Notes under the pieces: model-generated
Told to the model about the DNA's origin: nothing
Databases searched by the model: none
What the model saw: only the letters and a program-made list of their open reading frames with translations
Translations under genes and position numbers: made by a program
NCBI GenBank assembly: GCA_014879735.1
Contig: JACSRN010000132.1
Span: forward strand, 145,102-196,594
Direction: 5' to 3'
DNA from: Paracoccaceae bacterium
GTDB taxonomy: Bacteria > Pseudomonadota > Alphaproteobacteria > Rhodobacterales > Rhodobacteraceae
Length of the DNA: 51,493 nt
Part shown: positions 9,074-17,361 of the stretch, one piece after another
How the letters are laid out: every line of letters begins with the position of its first letter
Position numbering within the stretch: position 1 is the first letter of the stretch

Positions 9074-9568
9074 TCAGTTCAGTACGAATTCGGTGACGAG
9101 AAGGTCGCGCACGCGGCCCTCTCCGGTCACGATCTGCACGCGGCGCAGCATCTGCGCCCGCAATTTCGCCATCGCGCTCGGGTCTTCGACATCGCGAACC
9201 GAGATCGCGCGCAGATAGCTGTTCAGCACGTCGAGGATGCGCGGCATCAGCAACGTCACCTCCGACACGCTGTCCTTCGCCACCTCGAGCTGCGAGGAAA
9301 AGCGCAGGTGCCGCCCGCCCGCCTCGGGCCCGAGCGAGATCACCACCGGATCGACCGGCACGAAGGCAAGATCGGGCAGCGCGGCCTTTTCCACCCCTGC
9401 CTGGCCTTCGGCATCGGCAGCGCCTTCGGCCGACCCGAGGATCAGGCCGGACCAGACCGCATAGAACGCCCCACCCCCGAGCACGAGAAACAGCACCAGC
9501 CCGATCAGCAACGGCAGTTTCGATGTCTTCTTTGGCACGTCTTCCGACGCCTCTGCGGGTTCAGCCAC
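9074..9568 (-). CDS. fliL: flagellar basal-body protein FliL
   Basis: A 164-aa protein with one membrane helix (LPLLIGLVLFLVLGGGAFYAVW) and the conserved periplasmic FliL domain (VPVDPVVISLGP ... HLRFSSQLEV ... RAQMLRRVQIVTGEGRVRDLLVTEFVLN). FliL rings surround the stator and support torque. I use the GTG at 9566-9568 because GGAGG lies five bases upstream; an ATG four codons earlier overlaps that Shine-Dalgarno sequence. The gene is divergent from fliF, with a CtrA-like box between them. Confidence 0.93.
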   Translation of the reverse strand: MAEPAEASEDVPKKTSKLPLLIGLVLFLVLGGGAFYAVWSGLILGSAEGAADAEGQAGVEKAALPDLAFVPVDPVVISLGPEAGGRHLRFSSQLEVAKDSVSEVTLLMPRILDVLNSYLRAISVRDVEDPSAMAKLRAQMLRRVQIVTGEGRVRDLLVTEFVLN

Positions 9569-9615
9569 AAAAACCTCCATTCGAAAGGCTCGAGGCAAAT
9601 GTAGACCGCATGTCA

Positions 9616-9634
9616 CTAACCGATTGTTAATCGG
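9616..9634. promoter_or_regulatory. CtrA-like binding box in the fliL/fliF divergent promoter
   Basis: CTAA at 9616-9619 and TTAA at 9627-9630 are separated by exactly seven bases, one mismatch from the CtrA consensus TTAA-N7-TTAA. The box overlaps a perfect 6-bp inverted repeat (CCGATT-GTT-AATCGG, 9620-9634). CtrA is the known activator of Fla2-type flagellar genes in Rhodobacter and of motility in Roseobacters. It lies 48 bases upstream of fliL and 55 bases upstream of fliF, suiting either or both. Binding is inferred. Confidence 0.55.
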
Positions 9635-9684
9635 CGCCCTTCAAGGATGACGGCACGGAGCGAAGTTCGACCGGAGGTATCGCC

Positions 9685-11265
9685 TTGCAGAACGTGTTGT
9701 CGATCTGGTCCGCCCTGACACTGCGCCGCAGGATCGTCGTGATCGGGGCAACGATCGCGGTTTTTCTTGCGGTTCTGGGTCTTGCGCGCCTGGCCGGGAC
9801 GCCGCGGATGGACCTGCTCTATGCCGGGCTGGACGGGCGCACTGCGGGCGAGGTGGTCGCGGCGCTCGATACGCGCGGCGTCGCCTATGAGGTGCGGGGC
9901 GATTCGATCTATGTCGATGCCAGCATGCGCGACAGTTTGCGCATGACGCTGGCCGGCGAAGGCCTGCCCTCCGCTGGCGGCCAGGGGTACGAACTGCTCG
10001 ATTCGCTCTCCGGCTTCGGCACGACATCGCAGATGTTCGATGCGGCCTACTGGCGCGCCAAAGAGGGCGAACTGGCGCGCACGATCCTTGCCGTGCCGGA
10101 CGTGAAGGCCGCGCGCGTCCATATATCTCAGGGACCGGAAGATCCATTTCGCCGCGAGGTGCAGCCCACGGCCAGCGTCACTGTCACCACGGTGTCGGGG
10201 ACCCTGTCCGACGAACAGGCCCGCGCACTGAAACATCTGGTTGCCTCGGCTGTCTCAGGCATGCGGCCCGAGGATGTGCAGATCATCGACACCGTGGGCG
10301 GGTTGATTGCCGCACCGGAGGATCGTGCGCTGTCGGGCGGTGCCGCCAGCGACCGCGCGGCGGAAATTCGCAACCGGGTCGAGCGGTTGCTCGCGGCCCG
10401 GGTGGGCGCAGGCAAGGCCGTGGTGGAGGTGGCCGTCGATCTCGTGACCGAATCGGAGCAGATCAGCGAACGCAAGATCGATCCCCAGGGGCGCGTGGCG
10501 ATCTCGTCGGACACGGCCGAGACGACGAAGTCGAGCACCGAACCCGGTGGCGATGTGACCGTGGCCTCCAACCTGCCGGAAGGGGATACCGCGGCCGGTG
10601 CCGCGGGAAAATCGCAAAGCAGTGAAACGCGGGAGCGGGTGAATTACGAGGTTTCGGAAATCCGTCGCGATCTGACGCGGGCACCGGGCGGCATTCGCCG
10701 GATGACCGTGGCCGTGCTGGTCGACGGGGTGACGGCCCCCGATGCAAACGGCGCGCCGGTCTGGTCGCCCCGAAGCGAGGAAGAGCTGGCCGCCCTGCGC
10801 GAACTGGTCGGGTCAGCGGTAGGCCTTGATGAGGCGCGCGGCGATGTCCTTACGCTGAAATCGCTGGAGTTCCAGCAGCTAGCCTTCGAGGGTACCGAGG
10901 CGCAGACAAGCTTGCTTCCCCCGATCGGCCCGATCGACATCCTGTCGGCGGTCCAGATCGCGGTCTTCGCCATCGTGGCGCTGATTCTCGGTCTCTTTGT
11001 CCTGCGCCCGATCCTTGCCGGCCGGCGCGCCGAGATCCTGCCGCCCCGCGGCACCCCCCTTGGCCTGCCCCCCGCGATCGAGGCCCTGACGGGCGAGATC
11101 GACGATGGCATCCTGCCGGCTGCGATGCCGCTCGTCGGATCAAGTGGAGCGGCAACGGCGGCCGAGGACCCCGCCGCCCGACTGCGCCGCCTGATCGCAG
11201 AGCGGCAGGCCGAATCGATCGAGATCCTGCGCGGCTGGCTGGAACCTGAAGAGGGGACAGCCTGA
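9685..11265 (+). CDS. fliF: flagellar MS-ring protein FliF
   Basis: A 526-aa protein that forms the MS ring. A TTG start at 9685 is chosen because GGAGG lies seven bases upstream and it places the first membrane helix correctly. Membrane helices are at about 17-38 and 420-442. Between them lie the ring-building motifs (LLYAGLDGRTAGEVVAALD; AYWRAKEGELARTILAVPDVKAARVHI). The C-terminal helix RLRRLIAERQAESIEILRGWL is the expected FliG-binding tail. The stop overlaps the fliH start by one base. First gene of the plus-strand flagellar run. Confidence 0.95.
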   Translation: MQNVLSIWSALTLRRRIVVIGATIAVFLAVLGLARLAGTPRMDLLYAGLDGRTAGEVVAALDTRGVAYEVRGDSIYVDASMRDSLRMTLAGEGLPSAGGQGYELLDSLSGFGTTSQMFDAAYWRAKEGELARTILAVPDVKAARVHISQGPEDPFRREVQPTASVTVTTVSGTLSDEQARALKHLVASAVSGMRPEDVQIIDTVGGLIAAPEDRALSGGAASDRAAEIRNRVERLLAARVGAGKAVVEVAVDLVTESEQISERKIDPQGRVAISSDTAETTKSSTEPGGDVTVASNLPEGDTAAGAAGKSQSSETRERVNYEVSEIRRDLTRAPGGIRRMTVAVLVDGVTAPDANGAPVWSPRSEEELAALRELVGSAVGLDEARGDVLTLKSLEFQQLAFEGTEAQTSLLPPIGPIDILSAVQIAVFAIVALILGLFVLRPILAGRRAEILPPRGTPLGLPPAIEALTGEIDDGILPAAMPLVGSSGAATAAEDPAARLRRLIAERQAESIEILRGWLEPEEGTA

Positions 11266-11867
11266 TGCCGCTGCCCCGGCTGGAAGTGTTCGAGACGGGC
11301 ACACCCGGGCCGCGCAGCCCCGCGGTGATCACGACCGAGGTTTCCGCCTTCGAAGAGGCGAAGCTGGCCGCCTATGAACAGGGCTATCAGGCCGGATGGG
11401 ATGATGCCGCCGCGGCGCGGTCCGCGGATCAGGCGGGGATCGCGGCCGATCTGGCGCGAAATCTCCAGGCGCTGTCCTTCACCTATCAGGAGGCCCGCGC
11501 CCATATCCTCAGTGGTCTTGAGCCGCTGATGACCGAGATGGTCGAGCGTCTGCTGCCCGAAACCGCGCGCGAGACGCTGGCGCCGCTGGTGCTGGAAAAG
11601 TTGATGCCCATGGCCGAGGAGCTGGGCGACCAGCCAGTGCATCTGCTGCTGAACCCCTCCTCGCGCACGGCAGTGGAGAACCTTGTAACCCAGGCGACCG
11701 GCCTGCCGCTTTGCATCGTCGAGGAGCCGACACTGGCCGAGGGCCAGGCCTATCTGCGCCTGGGTGCAGCCGAGGCCAAGGTCGACCTCACACGCGCCTC
11801 CTCCGAAATCGCAGCGGCCGTGCATGCCTTCTTCAGCCTTTCGCAGGAGACCCCGCCCCATGAGTGA
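11265..11867 (+). CDS. fliH: FliH-like flagellar export stator protein
   Basis: A 200-aa soluble protein. The N-terminal coiled coil contains the EEAKLAAYEQGYQAGWDDA pattern seen in FliH, and the C-terminal domain (LNPSSRTAVENLV ... EGQAYLRLGAAEAKVDL) resembles the V-ATPase-E-like fold of FliH. FliH holds the FliI ATPase at the export gate; FliI is not in the window. Position between fliF and fliN supports the call. The start overlaps fliF by one base and the end overlaps fliN by eight. The protein is diverged, so the name is less certain than its neighbours. Confidence 0.75.
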   Translation: MPLPRLEVFETGTPGPRSPAVITTEVSAFEEAKLAAYEQGYQAGWDDAAAARSADQAGIAADLARNLQALSFTYQEARAHILSGLEPLMTEMVERLLPETARETLAPLVLEKLMPMAEELGDQPVHLLLNPSSRTAVENLVTQATGLPLCIVEEPTLAEGQAYLRLGAAEAKVDLTRASSEIAAAVHAFFSLSQETPPHE

Positions 11868-12129
11868 AATTTCCGACTCGAGCCCCTTCGCCCAGGTTCC
11901 GATTGAGATCATCATCTCGGTTGGCCGTGCCCGACCACCGGTAAAGGACCTGCTCCGCCTCGGCCGCGATGCGGTGCTGGCACTCGACCGGCGGGTCGAC
12001 GATCCAGTCGAGCTCTACGTCGGCGATCGGCTCATCGCACGGGGCGAGCTGACCGAGCTTGATGGCGAAAATGCCGGTCAACTGGCGGTTCGCCTGACCG
12101 AGGTCGCCAACCTGAAGGCGGGGTTGTGA
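11860..12129 (+). CDS. fliN: flagellar motor switch protein FliN
   Basis: An 89-aa minimal FliN: almost the whole protein is one SpoA domain (VPIEIIISVGRARPPVKDLLRLGRDAVLALD ... VELYVGDRLIARGELTELDG). FliN forms the lower C-ring and binds FliH to position the export ATPase. The start ATG lies within the last codons of fliH and the stop overlaps the GTG of fliP by four bases. FliG and FliM are not in the window. Confidence 0.93.
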   Translation: MSEISDSSPFAQVPIEIIISVGRARPPVKDLLRLGRDAVLALDRRVDDPVELYVGDRLIARGELTELDGENAGQLAVRLTEVANLKAGL

Positions 12130-12866
12130 AAAAGATACTCATTGCAGCGCTGGTTCTGGCGCTGCTTGCGGGCCCGCACTTGGCCGCGGCACAGGAATTG
12201 ACACTGGATTTCGGTTCGAACCAGGGTGCGGGCGACACCCTCGCGGGACGCTCGATCCAGCTTCTGCTGCTGGTGACGGTCCTGTCGGTCGTGCCGGGCC
12301 TTGCAGTGATGGTGACGTGCTTTCCCTTCATCGTCACCGTGCTGTCGATCCTGCGGCAAGGAATCGGGCTGCAGCAGGCGCCGCCGAACATGCTGATCGT
12401 CAGCCTGGCGATGTTTCTGACCTGGTATGTCATGGATCCGGTGTTCACCGAAGCCTGGACGACAGGTATCGGCCCATTCACCCGCAACGAAATCGACGTT
12501 TCGGCAGCCTTTGCCGCGGCATCGCAGCCATTTCGCGTGTTCATGGCCGCGCGGCTGGATCCCGATACTTTCGCGACGCTCGATGCCCTGCGTCCGCGGG
12601 CGGCCTCGGCCCCGGTCGATGCTCCGCTGTCGCTTCTGGTGCCATCTTTCCTGCTGTCCGAAATCCAGCGCGCCTTCGAGATCGGTTTCCTGATCTTCCT
12701 GCCCTTCCTGATCATCGACCTGGTGGTTTCGGCGATCCTGATGTCGATGGGGATGATGATGGTTCCGCCCGCCGTGGTCTCGCTGCCGTTCAAGCTGGCC
12801 TTCTTCGTCGTGGCCGACGGGTGGAGCCTTCTTGCCGCGGCGCTGGTGCGCAGCTATCAACCCTGA
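12126..12866 (+). CDS. fliP: flagellar export gate protein FliP
   Basis: A 246-aa protein with a cleavable signal (KKILIAALVLALLAGPHLAAAQ), usual for FliP, then about four membrane segments. Family signatures include TVLSVVPGLAVMVTCFPFIVTVLSILRQGIG, PPNMLIVSLAMFLTWYVM and the C-terminal LLSEIQRAFEIGFLIFLPFLIIDLVV. FliP makes the core of the export channel with FliQ and FliR. It starts with GTG overlapping the fliN stop, and it is the last flagellar gene of the plus-strand run. Confidence 0.96.
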   Translation: MKKILIAALVLALLAGPHLAAAQELTLDFGSNQGAGDTLAGRSIQLLLLVTVLSVVPGLAVMVTCFPFIVTVLSILRQGIGLQQAPPNMLIVSLAMFLTWYVMDPVFTEAWTTGIGPFTRNEIDVSAAFAAASQPFRVFMAARLDPDTFATLDALRPRAASAPVDAPLSLLVPSFLLSEIQRAFEIGFLIFLPFLIIDLVVSAILMSMGMMMVPPAVVSLPFKLAFFVVADGWSLLAAALVRSYQP

Positions 12867-12937
12867 GGAGCGGCGGCCGGCCCTTGCCTCGGCCCCCGTC
12901 CGCTGCAGCCCGGGTGCAACAGACAGGAGGTTCGCCC

Positions 12938-13888
12938 ATGCCGCTCAACCAACCCCTTGGCGGAAACGAGATGCCGCGCTTCGGCGGCCCCGCCACCTTC
13001 ATGCGCCTGCCCGCGCAAGCCACCGCCGAAGGGCTTGACGTCGCCTTCAGCGGCATCCCGATGGACATCGGCACCTCGAACCGGCCGGGAACACGCCTCG
13101 GCCCCCGACAGATCCGCGACGAAAGCCGGATGCTGCGCCCCTACAACATGGCAACCGGCGCCGCACCGTTCGACCATCTGCAATGCGCGGATATCGGTGA
13201 TGTGGCGATCAACACCTTCGATCTGAAGAAATCGATTGGTATCATCGAGACGGCATATCACGGAATTCTGTCGCAGGGTGCGGTTCCGCTGACGATGGGG
13301 GGCGACCACACCCTGACCTGGCCGATCCTGCGCGCCATCGCCCGAAAGCATGGCCCGGTGGCGCTGGTCCATGTCGACGCACATGCCGACATCAACGATA
13401 CGATGTTTGGCGAGAAGGTCGCTCACGGCTGCCCGTTCCGCCGCGCATGGGAAGAGGGCCTGCTGCAGAACGACAAGGTGTTCCAGATCGGATTGCGCGG
13501 GACTGGCTATGGCCCCGACGATTTCGACTGGGGTCGCGACAAGGGCTGGACCGTGGTGCAGGCCGAGAATTGCTGGCACAAATCGCTTGTGCCACTGATG
13601 GCCGAGATCCGTGCGACGATCGGGAAAGCACCGGTCTATCTCTCCTACGACATCGACAGCCTGGATCCGGCCTTTGCCCCCGGCACGGGGACGGTGGAGC
13701 CTGGCGGTCTGACGATCTGGCAGGGGTTGGAGATCGTGCGGGGCTGCGCAGGGTTGAACATCGTCGGCGGTGATCTGGTCGAGGTCTCGCCGCCTTATGA
13801 TCCTTCGGGAAATACCGCATTGATCGGGGCGAACCTGCTCTATGAAATGCTCTGTGTGCTGCCCGGCGTCCCACAGAGGGCACGCTGA
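12938..13888 (+). CDS. speB: agmatinase-type ureohydrolase
   Basis: A 316-aa binuclear Mn enzyme of the arginase/agmatinase family. Metal ligands are in MGGDHTLTWP, VDAHADINDTMFG and SYDIDSLDPAFAPG, all complete. The N-terminus (FSGIPMDIGTSNRPGTRLGPRQIR) is typical of agmatinases, which hydrolyse agmatine to putrescine and urea, though guanidinobutyrase and related activities use the same fold. The start is fixed by AGGAGG at 12925-12930. It follows fliP after 71 bases and ends in a cluster of hairpins; a functional link to flagella is not evident. Confidence 0.88.
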   Translation: MPLNQPLGGNEMPRFGGPATFMRLPAQATAEGLDVAFSGIPMDIGTSNRPGTRLGPRQIRDESRMLRPYNMATGAAPFDHLQCADIGDVAINTFDLKKSIGIIETAYHGILSQGAVPLTMGGDHTLTWPILRAIARKHGPVALVHVDAHADINDTMFGEKVAHGCPFRRAWEEGLLQNDKVFQIGLRGTGYGPDDFDWGRDKGWTVVQAENCWHKSLVPLMAEIRATIGKAPVYLSYDIDSLDPAFAPGTGTVEPGGLTIWQGLEIVRGCAGLNIVGGDLVEVSPPYDPSGNTALIGANLLYEMLCVLPGVPQRAR

Positions 13889-13895
13889 CGCCGAA

Positions 13896-13965
13896 TTCGA
13901 TTTCTTCGAAGAAATCGAACCGGAGCCTTGAAAGGCTCCGGTCCGGAGTTTTCAAAAACTCCGGA
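13896..13965. terminator. three tandem hairpins between convergent genes
   Basis: Three perfect inverted repeats lie back to back between the agmatinase stop and the HlyD stop: a 24-base palindrome centred on TTCGAA (13896-13919), a 22-base hairpin with arms CCGGAGCCTT/AAGGCTCCGG (13920-13941), and a 24-base hairpin with arms TCCGGAGTTTT/AAAACTCCGGA (13942-13965). The second and third share CCGGAG/CTCCGG outer arms. The third ends in a short A/T stretch on both strands. They most likely act as a two-way transcription terminator. Confidence 0.75.
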
Positions 13966-13972
13966 TCTGCCC

Positions 13973-15151
13973 TTATCTTTCGCGCAGAGCTTCGTTCGAC
14001 TTGTAGAGTGGCTTCAGCAGATAGGTGAGAACGGTCTTGCCGCCGGTTTCCAGCTCGACGTCGGCCTGCATGCCGGGGCGGATTTCCAGGCCCTTCTGCC
14101 GATCGGTCAACTGTGCAAGATCGACCTTCAGCGTCACGATGTAATGCGGATCACCATCTGCGGCGCGCGAGCGTTCGTCGGTGAAGGTGTCGGCCGACAC
14201 GAATGTGACCTCACCCTTCAGGTTGCCCCAGATCGTATAATCATAGGCCGACAGCTTGATCATGGCCGTCTGGCCCTGCCGGACGGCCGCGATGTCGCGC
14301 GGTTTCACCTTGGCATCGACATAGAGTTCCTCGTCCAGCGGAATGATCTGCAGGATTTCCTCGCCCGGCCGCACCACGCCGCCGATGGTGGAAATCGCGA
14401 TCTTGTTCACCACGCCCCGCATCGGCGCCACCAGCGTGGTGCGCGAAAGCTGGTCCTCGGCGATCTTCAGCTTCTGCGTCAGCGTGCTCAGTTCGGCCTG
14501 GGTGTCGGAATATTCCTTGGCACGGTCCAGTTCGGTCTGGGTCACGATATCGGAAAGCCGGTTGTCGGCATCGCTTGCGGCCTTTGTTGCCCGCGTCACC
14601 TCGATCAGCGGCGCCACATCCTGGGCATGCATCCGCTCCATGATGTCGCGTTCCTTATGCGCCTGTTCGGCCACGGCTTGCGCCCCGGTCCTGCGTGCGA
14701 CGAAATCCTCGGCTCGCGCCCGCAAAAGCGTGGCTTCCGAGGCGACCGTCTCGGGCACGCGCTGCGCCAGATCCTTGGGAACCGAGAACCGGCTGTCGCC
14801 GCGCATCTCTGCCTCGATCCGCAGTTTGCGGATTTCCAGTCCGGCGATCTGGTCGGAAAAATCATCCACGGCAGACTGGTATTGCGTGCCTTGCAGGCGC
14901 CCCAGTACTTGCCCCGGGTTCACCACATCGCCTTCGGCCACGTCCAGCTCCGCGAGGATTCCGCCTTCGAGGTTCTGAATGATCTGCGGGCGCGAAGAGG
15001 ATACCACTGTCCCCTGTGCACGGACGATCTCGTCCACCCAGGCGACCGCGGCCCAGAGCAGGAACACCGCCAGCGCCGCCGCGATGGCCCAGACCACGGC
15101 CGAGGGCCGGCGCGTGCGGGTTTCGAACTCTTCCGACCAGACTGCCGTCAT
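13973..15151 (-). CDS. type I secretion periplasmic adaptor (HlyD family)
   Basis: A 392-aa membrane fusion protein. One N-terminal membrane helix (VVWAIAAALAVFLLWAAVAWV, about 18-38) is followed by a biotinyl-lipoyl half-motif (SRPQIIQNLEGGILAELDVAEGDVV), a long coiled-coil hairpin (about 85-240), and the returning lipoyl and beta-barrel domains (RTTLVAPMRGVVNKIAISTIGGVV). It bridges the ABC transporter to the outer-membrane channel. Its ATG overlaps the ABC stop by four bases. Fourth and last gene of the adhesin secretion operon. Confidence 0.93.
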   Translation of the reverse strand: MTAVWSEEFETRTRRPSAVVWAIAAALAVFLLWAAVAWVDEIVRAQGTVVSSSRPQIIQNLEGGILAELDVAEGDVVNPGQVLGRLQGTQYQSAVDDFSDQIAGLEIRKLRIEAEMRGDSRFSVPKDLAQRVPETVASEATLLRARAEDFVARRTGAQAVAEQAHKERDIMERMHAQDVAPLIEVTRATKAASDADNRLSDIVTQTELDRAKEYSDTQAELSTLTQKLKIAEDQLSRTTLVAPMRGVVNKIAISTIGGVVRPGEEILQIIPLDEELYVDAKVKPRDIAAVRQGQTAMIKLSAYDYTIWGNLKGEVTFVSADTFTDERSRAADGDPHYIVTLKVDLAQLTDRQKGLEIRPGMQADVELETGGKTVLTYLLKPLYKSNEALRER

Positions 15152-17361
15152 GTCCCGCCCCCCTGTGCCGCCCGCGCCAGATGCGCCAGCACCGCATCCT
15201 TCGGCCCGTCCACCGCCGGCCGACCGTTCTGCAGGATCAGCGTCCGGGTCGTCAGCGCCAGGATCGGCACCCGATGCGTTGCGATGACCGCCGTCCGCCC
15301 TTCCAGCCAGCCGTGCAGCCGGCTGACCAGCGTCTGTTCCAGCGTCTGGTCCAGCGCTGCGGTCGGCTCGTCGAGGATCACCACCGGCGGGTTCTGCAGC
15401 CAGAGCCGCGCCCAGCCGATCGATTGGCGCTGCCCGACCGAAAGCCCCTCGCCCAACTCGCGGATTTCCAGATCCAGCCCGCGGGGATGGTTGCGCACGA
15501 AGGGGCCGAGGCCGGCAAAGTCCAGCGCGGCCAGCAGGCGATCGTCGTCGCGTTCCAGCTGGTTCATGTTGAGGTTGTCGCGAATGGTGCCGGCGATCAG
15601 CCGCACGTCCTGGCCCAGGTAGCCGATGCCACGGCGCAGGTCGCGCGGATGGATCTGGCCCATGTCGATCCCGTCGAGAAGGACGCGGCCCCTGGTCGGT
15701 TCGTAAAGCCCGGCAATCAGGCGCAGCAGCGTGGATTTGCCGGAACCGTTGGTTCCCAGAACCGCAACCCGCTGCCCCGCCGGAATGGCCAATGCGGCAA
15801 TCTCGACCGAGGGGGCCGCCTTGTCGTCGTAGCGGAATTCCACCTGCCGCAGTTCGAACGATCCCGCCAGCTGTTCGCGGCGCAGGTAGCGGCGGCCGGT
15901 TTCTTCCGCCTGGCGGGCATTCGCCACCTGGTCCAGCGCCGTCATCGCGATCTTGACCTGGCTCCACCGCGCCAGCATGGACGAGATCTGCGCCAGCGGG
16001 CCCAGCGTCCGCCCGGTCAAGAGGCCGATGGCGATGATCGTGCCCACCGTGAACTGGCCCGCAAAGACCAGATAGGTCCCGGCGACCACGGCGGCGACAT
16101 AGGTTGCCTGCTGCACGGCCGCGGCCCAGGTCGTCAGCCGGGCGGTCAGGTCACGCTGTTCGCTGCCGGTCACGGCATTCAGCGTCACCAGTTCCGACCA
16201 CAGCCGACGGACACGATCCTCGCCGCGCTGGGTGGTAATCGTCTCGTGTTCGAACACCGATTCATAGAGCAGCTTCGCCGCCCTGATCGTGGCGCCCTGC
16301 GACTTGGCCGTCAGCGCCAGCATGCGACGCTGGAACAGGAAGCCGGGCAACACCATCAACACGCCTCCCACCACCAGCACCCAGACCAGATTGCCGCCGA
16401 TCGATGCCACCAGCAGAAGAAAGACGATCAGGAAGGGAATGTCGGCAAGCGTGCCCACGGTCGATGCCGTGAAGAATTCGCGCACCGAGGCAAAATCGCG
16501 CATCGCGGCAAAGACCTCGGAGGGCTTGCGCTCGCCCGGCGCCATCTTCATGCCCAGAAGCCGGGCCATCAGCCGGTTCTGGATCGCAAGTTCCACCTTG
16601 CGGCCGGTGGTGTCCATCAGCGCCGCGCGGGCGAGTTTCAATACCGCCTCGAACATCACCGCCAGGGCGACGCCCAGCGCCAGCACCCAGAGCGTGGGTT
16701 CCGACTGGTAGGGGATGACGCGGTCATAGATCTGCATCGAGAACAGCGAGACGGCCACCGCCAGCACGCTGGCCACCATGGAGGCCGCCGAGATCTCGAT
16801 GAAGGGCCGACGGTAGTGGCGGAACTCGCCCCAGAACCAGTGCCGCGCGGCCTTTGCGTCGATGTGGCGATGTTCCAGGTCGGCAAGCGAGGGGCGGGCC
16901 TGCAAGAGGCGCCCTTCGTAGACCTTCATGAAATCCTCCATCGGCACTTCGGCGCGATGGTCGGGGGCGGTCGGGTCAAAGATCTCGGGACCGTTGCCGG
17001 CCAGGCACAGGACGAGCACGACCTGCCCGCCGGTCATTTCGGCCAGCGCCGGCAGGGCCTCGGGGTCCAGCCGTTCGGCGCTGTGCAGCTTTACCACCAT
17101 CCCGCCGGCCCGCAGCGCCTTGGCCATCTCGACCAGGCCCACGCGACCGCCGCTGGCATCGGCGGCAAGCTGGATATGGTCCAGAAGATCGCTTGCAGGA
17201 ATTTCGGCGCCGAGGATTCCCGCATAGACCGAGGCAAGCTGCGCCCGGTTCTGTGCCCGGTTGGAGTAGCGCGGCGGCACCGGCTGCGGCGCGGACACCG
17301 GCCGCGGGGCGGTAGCCCGGGCCGCATTCATGTCGAAAGAGACGATCCGGTCCGCTGTCAC
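15148..17361 (-). CDS. type I secretion ABC transporter (LapB/BapA-exporter type)
   Basis: A 737-aa protein with three parts. An N-terminal C39-like domain (about 30-150) lacks the catalytic Cys, so it binds rather than cleaves substrate. A six-helix transmembrane domain spans about 190-480. The nucleotide-binding domain has Walker A GTNGSGKST, the signature LSVGQRQ (a variant of LSGGQ) and Walker B VVILDEP. This layout is that of exporters for large surface adhesins. It overlaps the TolC-like gene by four bases and HlyD by four bases. Confidence 0.93.
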   Translation of the reverse strand: MTADRIVSFDMNAARATAPRPVSAPQPVPPRYSNRAQNRAQLASVYAGILGAEIPASDLLDHIQLAADASGGRVGLVEMAKALRAGGMVVKLHSAERLDPEALPALAEMTGGQVVLVLCLAGNGPEIFDPTAPDHRAEVPMEDFMKVYEGRLLQARPSLADLEHRHIDAKAARHWFWGEFRHYRRPFIEISAASMVASVLAVAVSLFSMQIYDRVIPYQSEPTLWVLALGVALAVMFEAVLKLARAALMDTTGRKVELAIQNRLMARLLGMKMAPGERKPSEVFAAMRDFASVREFFTASTVGTLADIPFLIVFLLLVASIGGNLVWVLVVGGVLMVLPGFLFQRRMLALTAKSQGATIRAAKLLYESVFEHETITTQRGEDRVRRLWSELVTLNAVTGSEQRDLTARLTTWAAAVQQATYVAAVVAGTYLVFAGQFTVGTIIAIGLLTGRTLGPLAQISSMLARWSQVKIAMTALDQVANARQAEETGRRYLRREQLAGSFELRQVEFRYDDKAAPSVEIAALAIPAGQRVAVLGTNGSGKSTLLRLIAGLYEPTRGRVLLDGIDMGQIHPRDLRRGIGYLGQDVRLIAGTIRDNLNMNQLERDDDRLLAALDFAGLGPFVRNHPRGLDLEIRELGEGLSVGQRQSIGWARLWLQNPPVVILDEPTAALDQTLEQTLVSRLHGWLEGRTAVIATHRVPILALTTRTLILQNGRPAVDGPKDAVLAHLARAAQGGGT

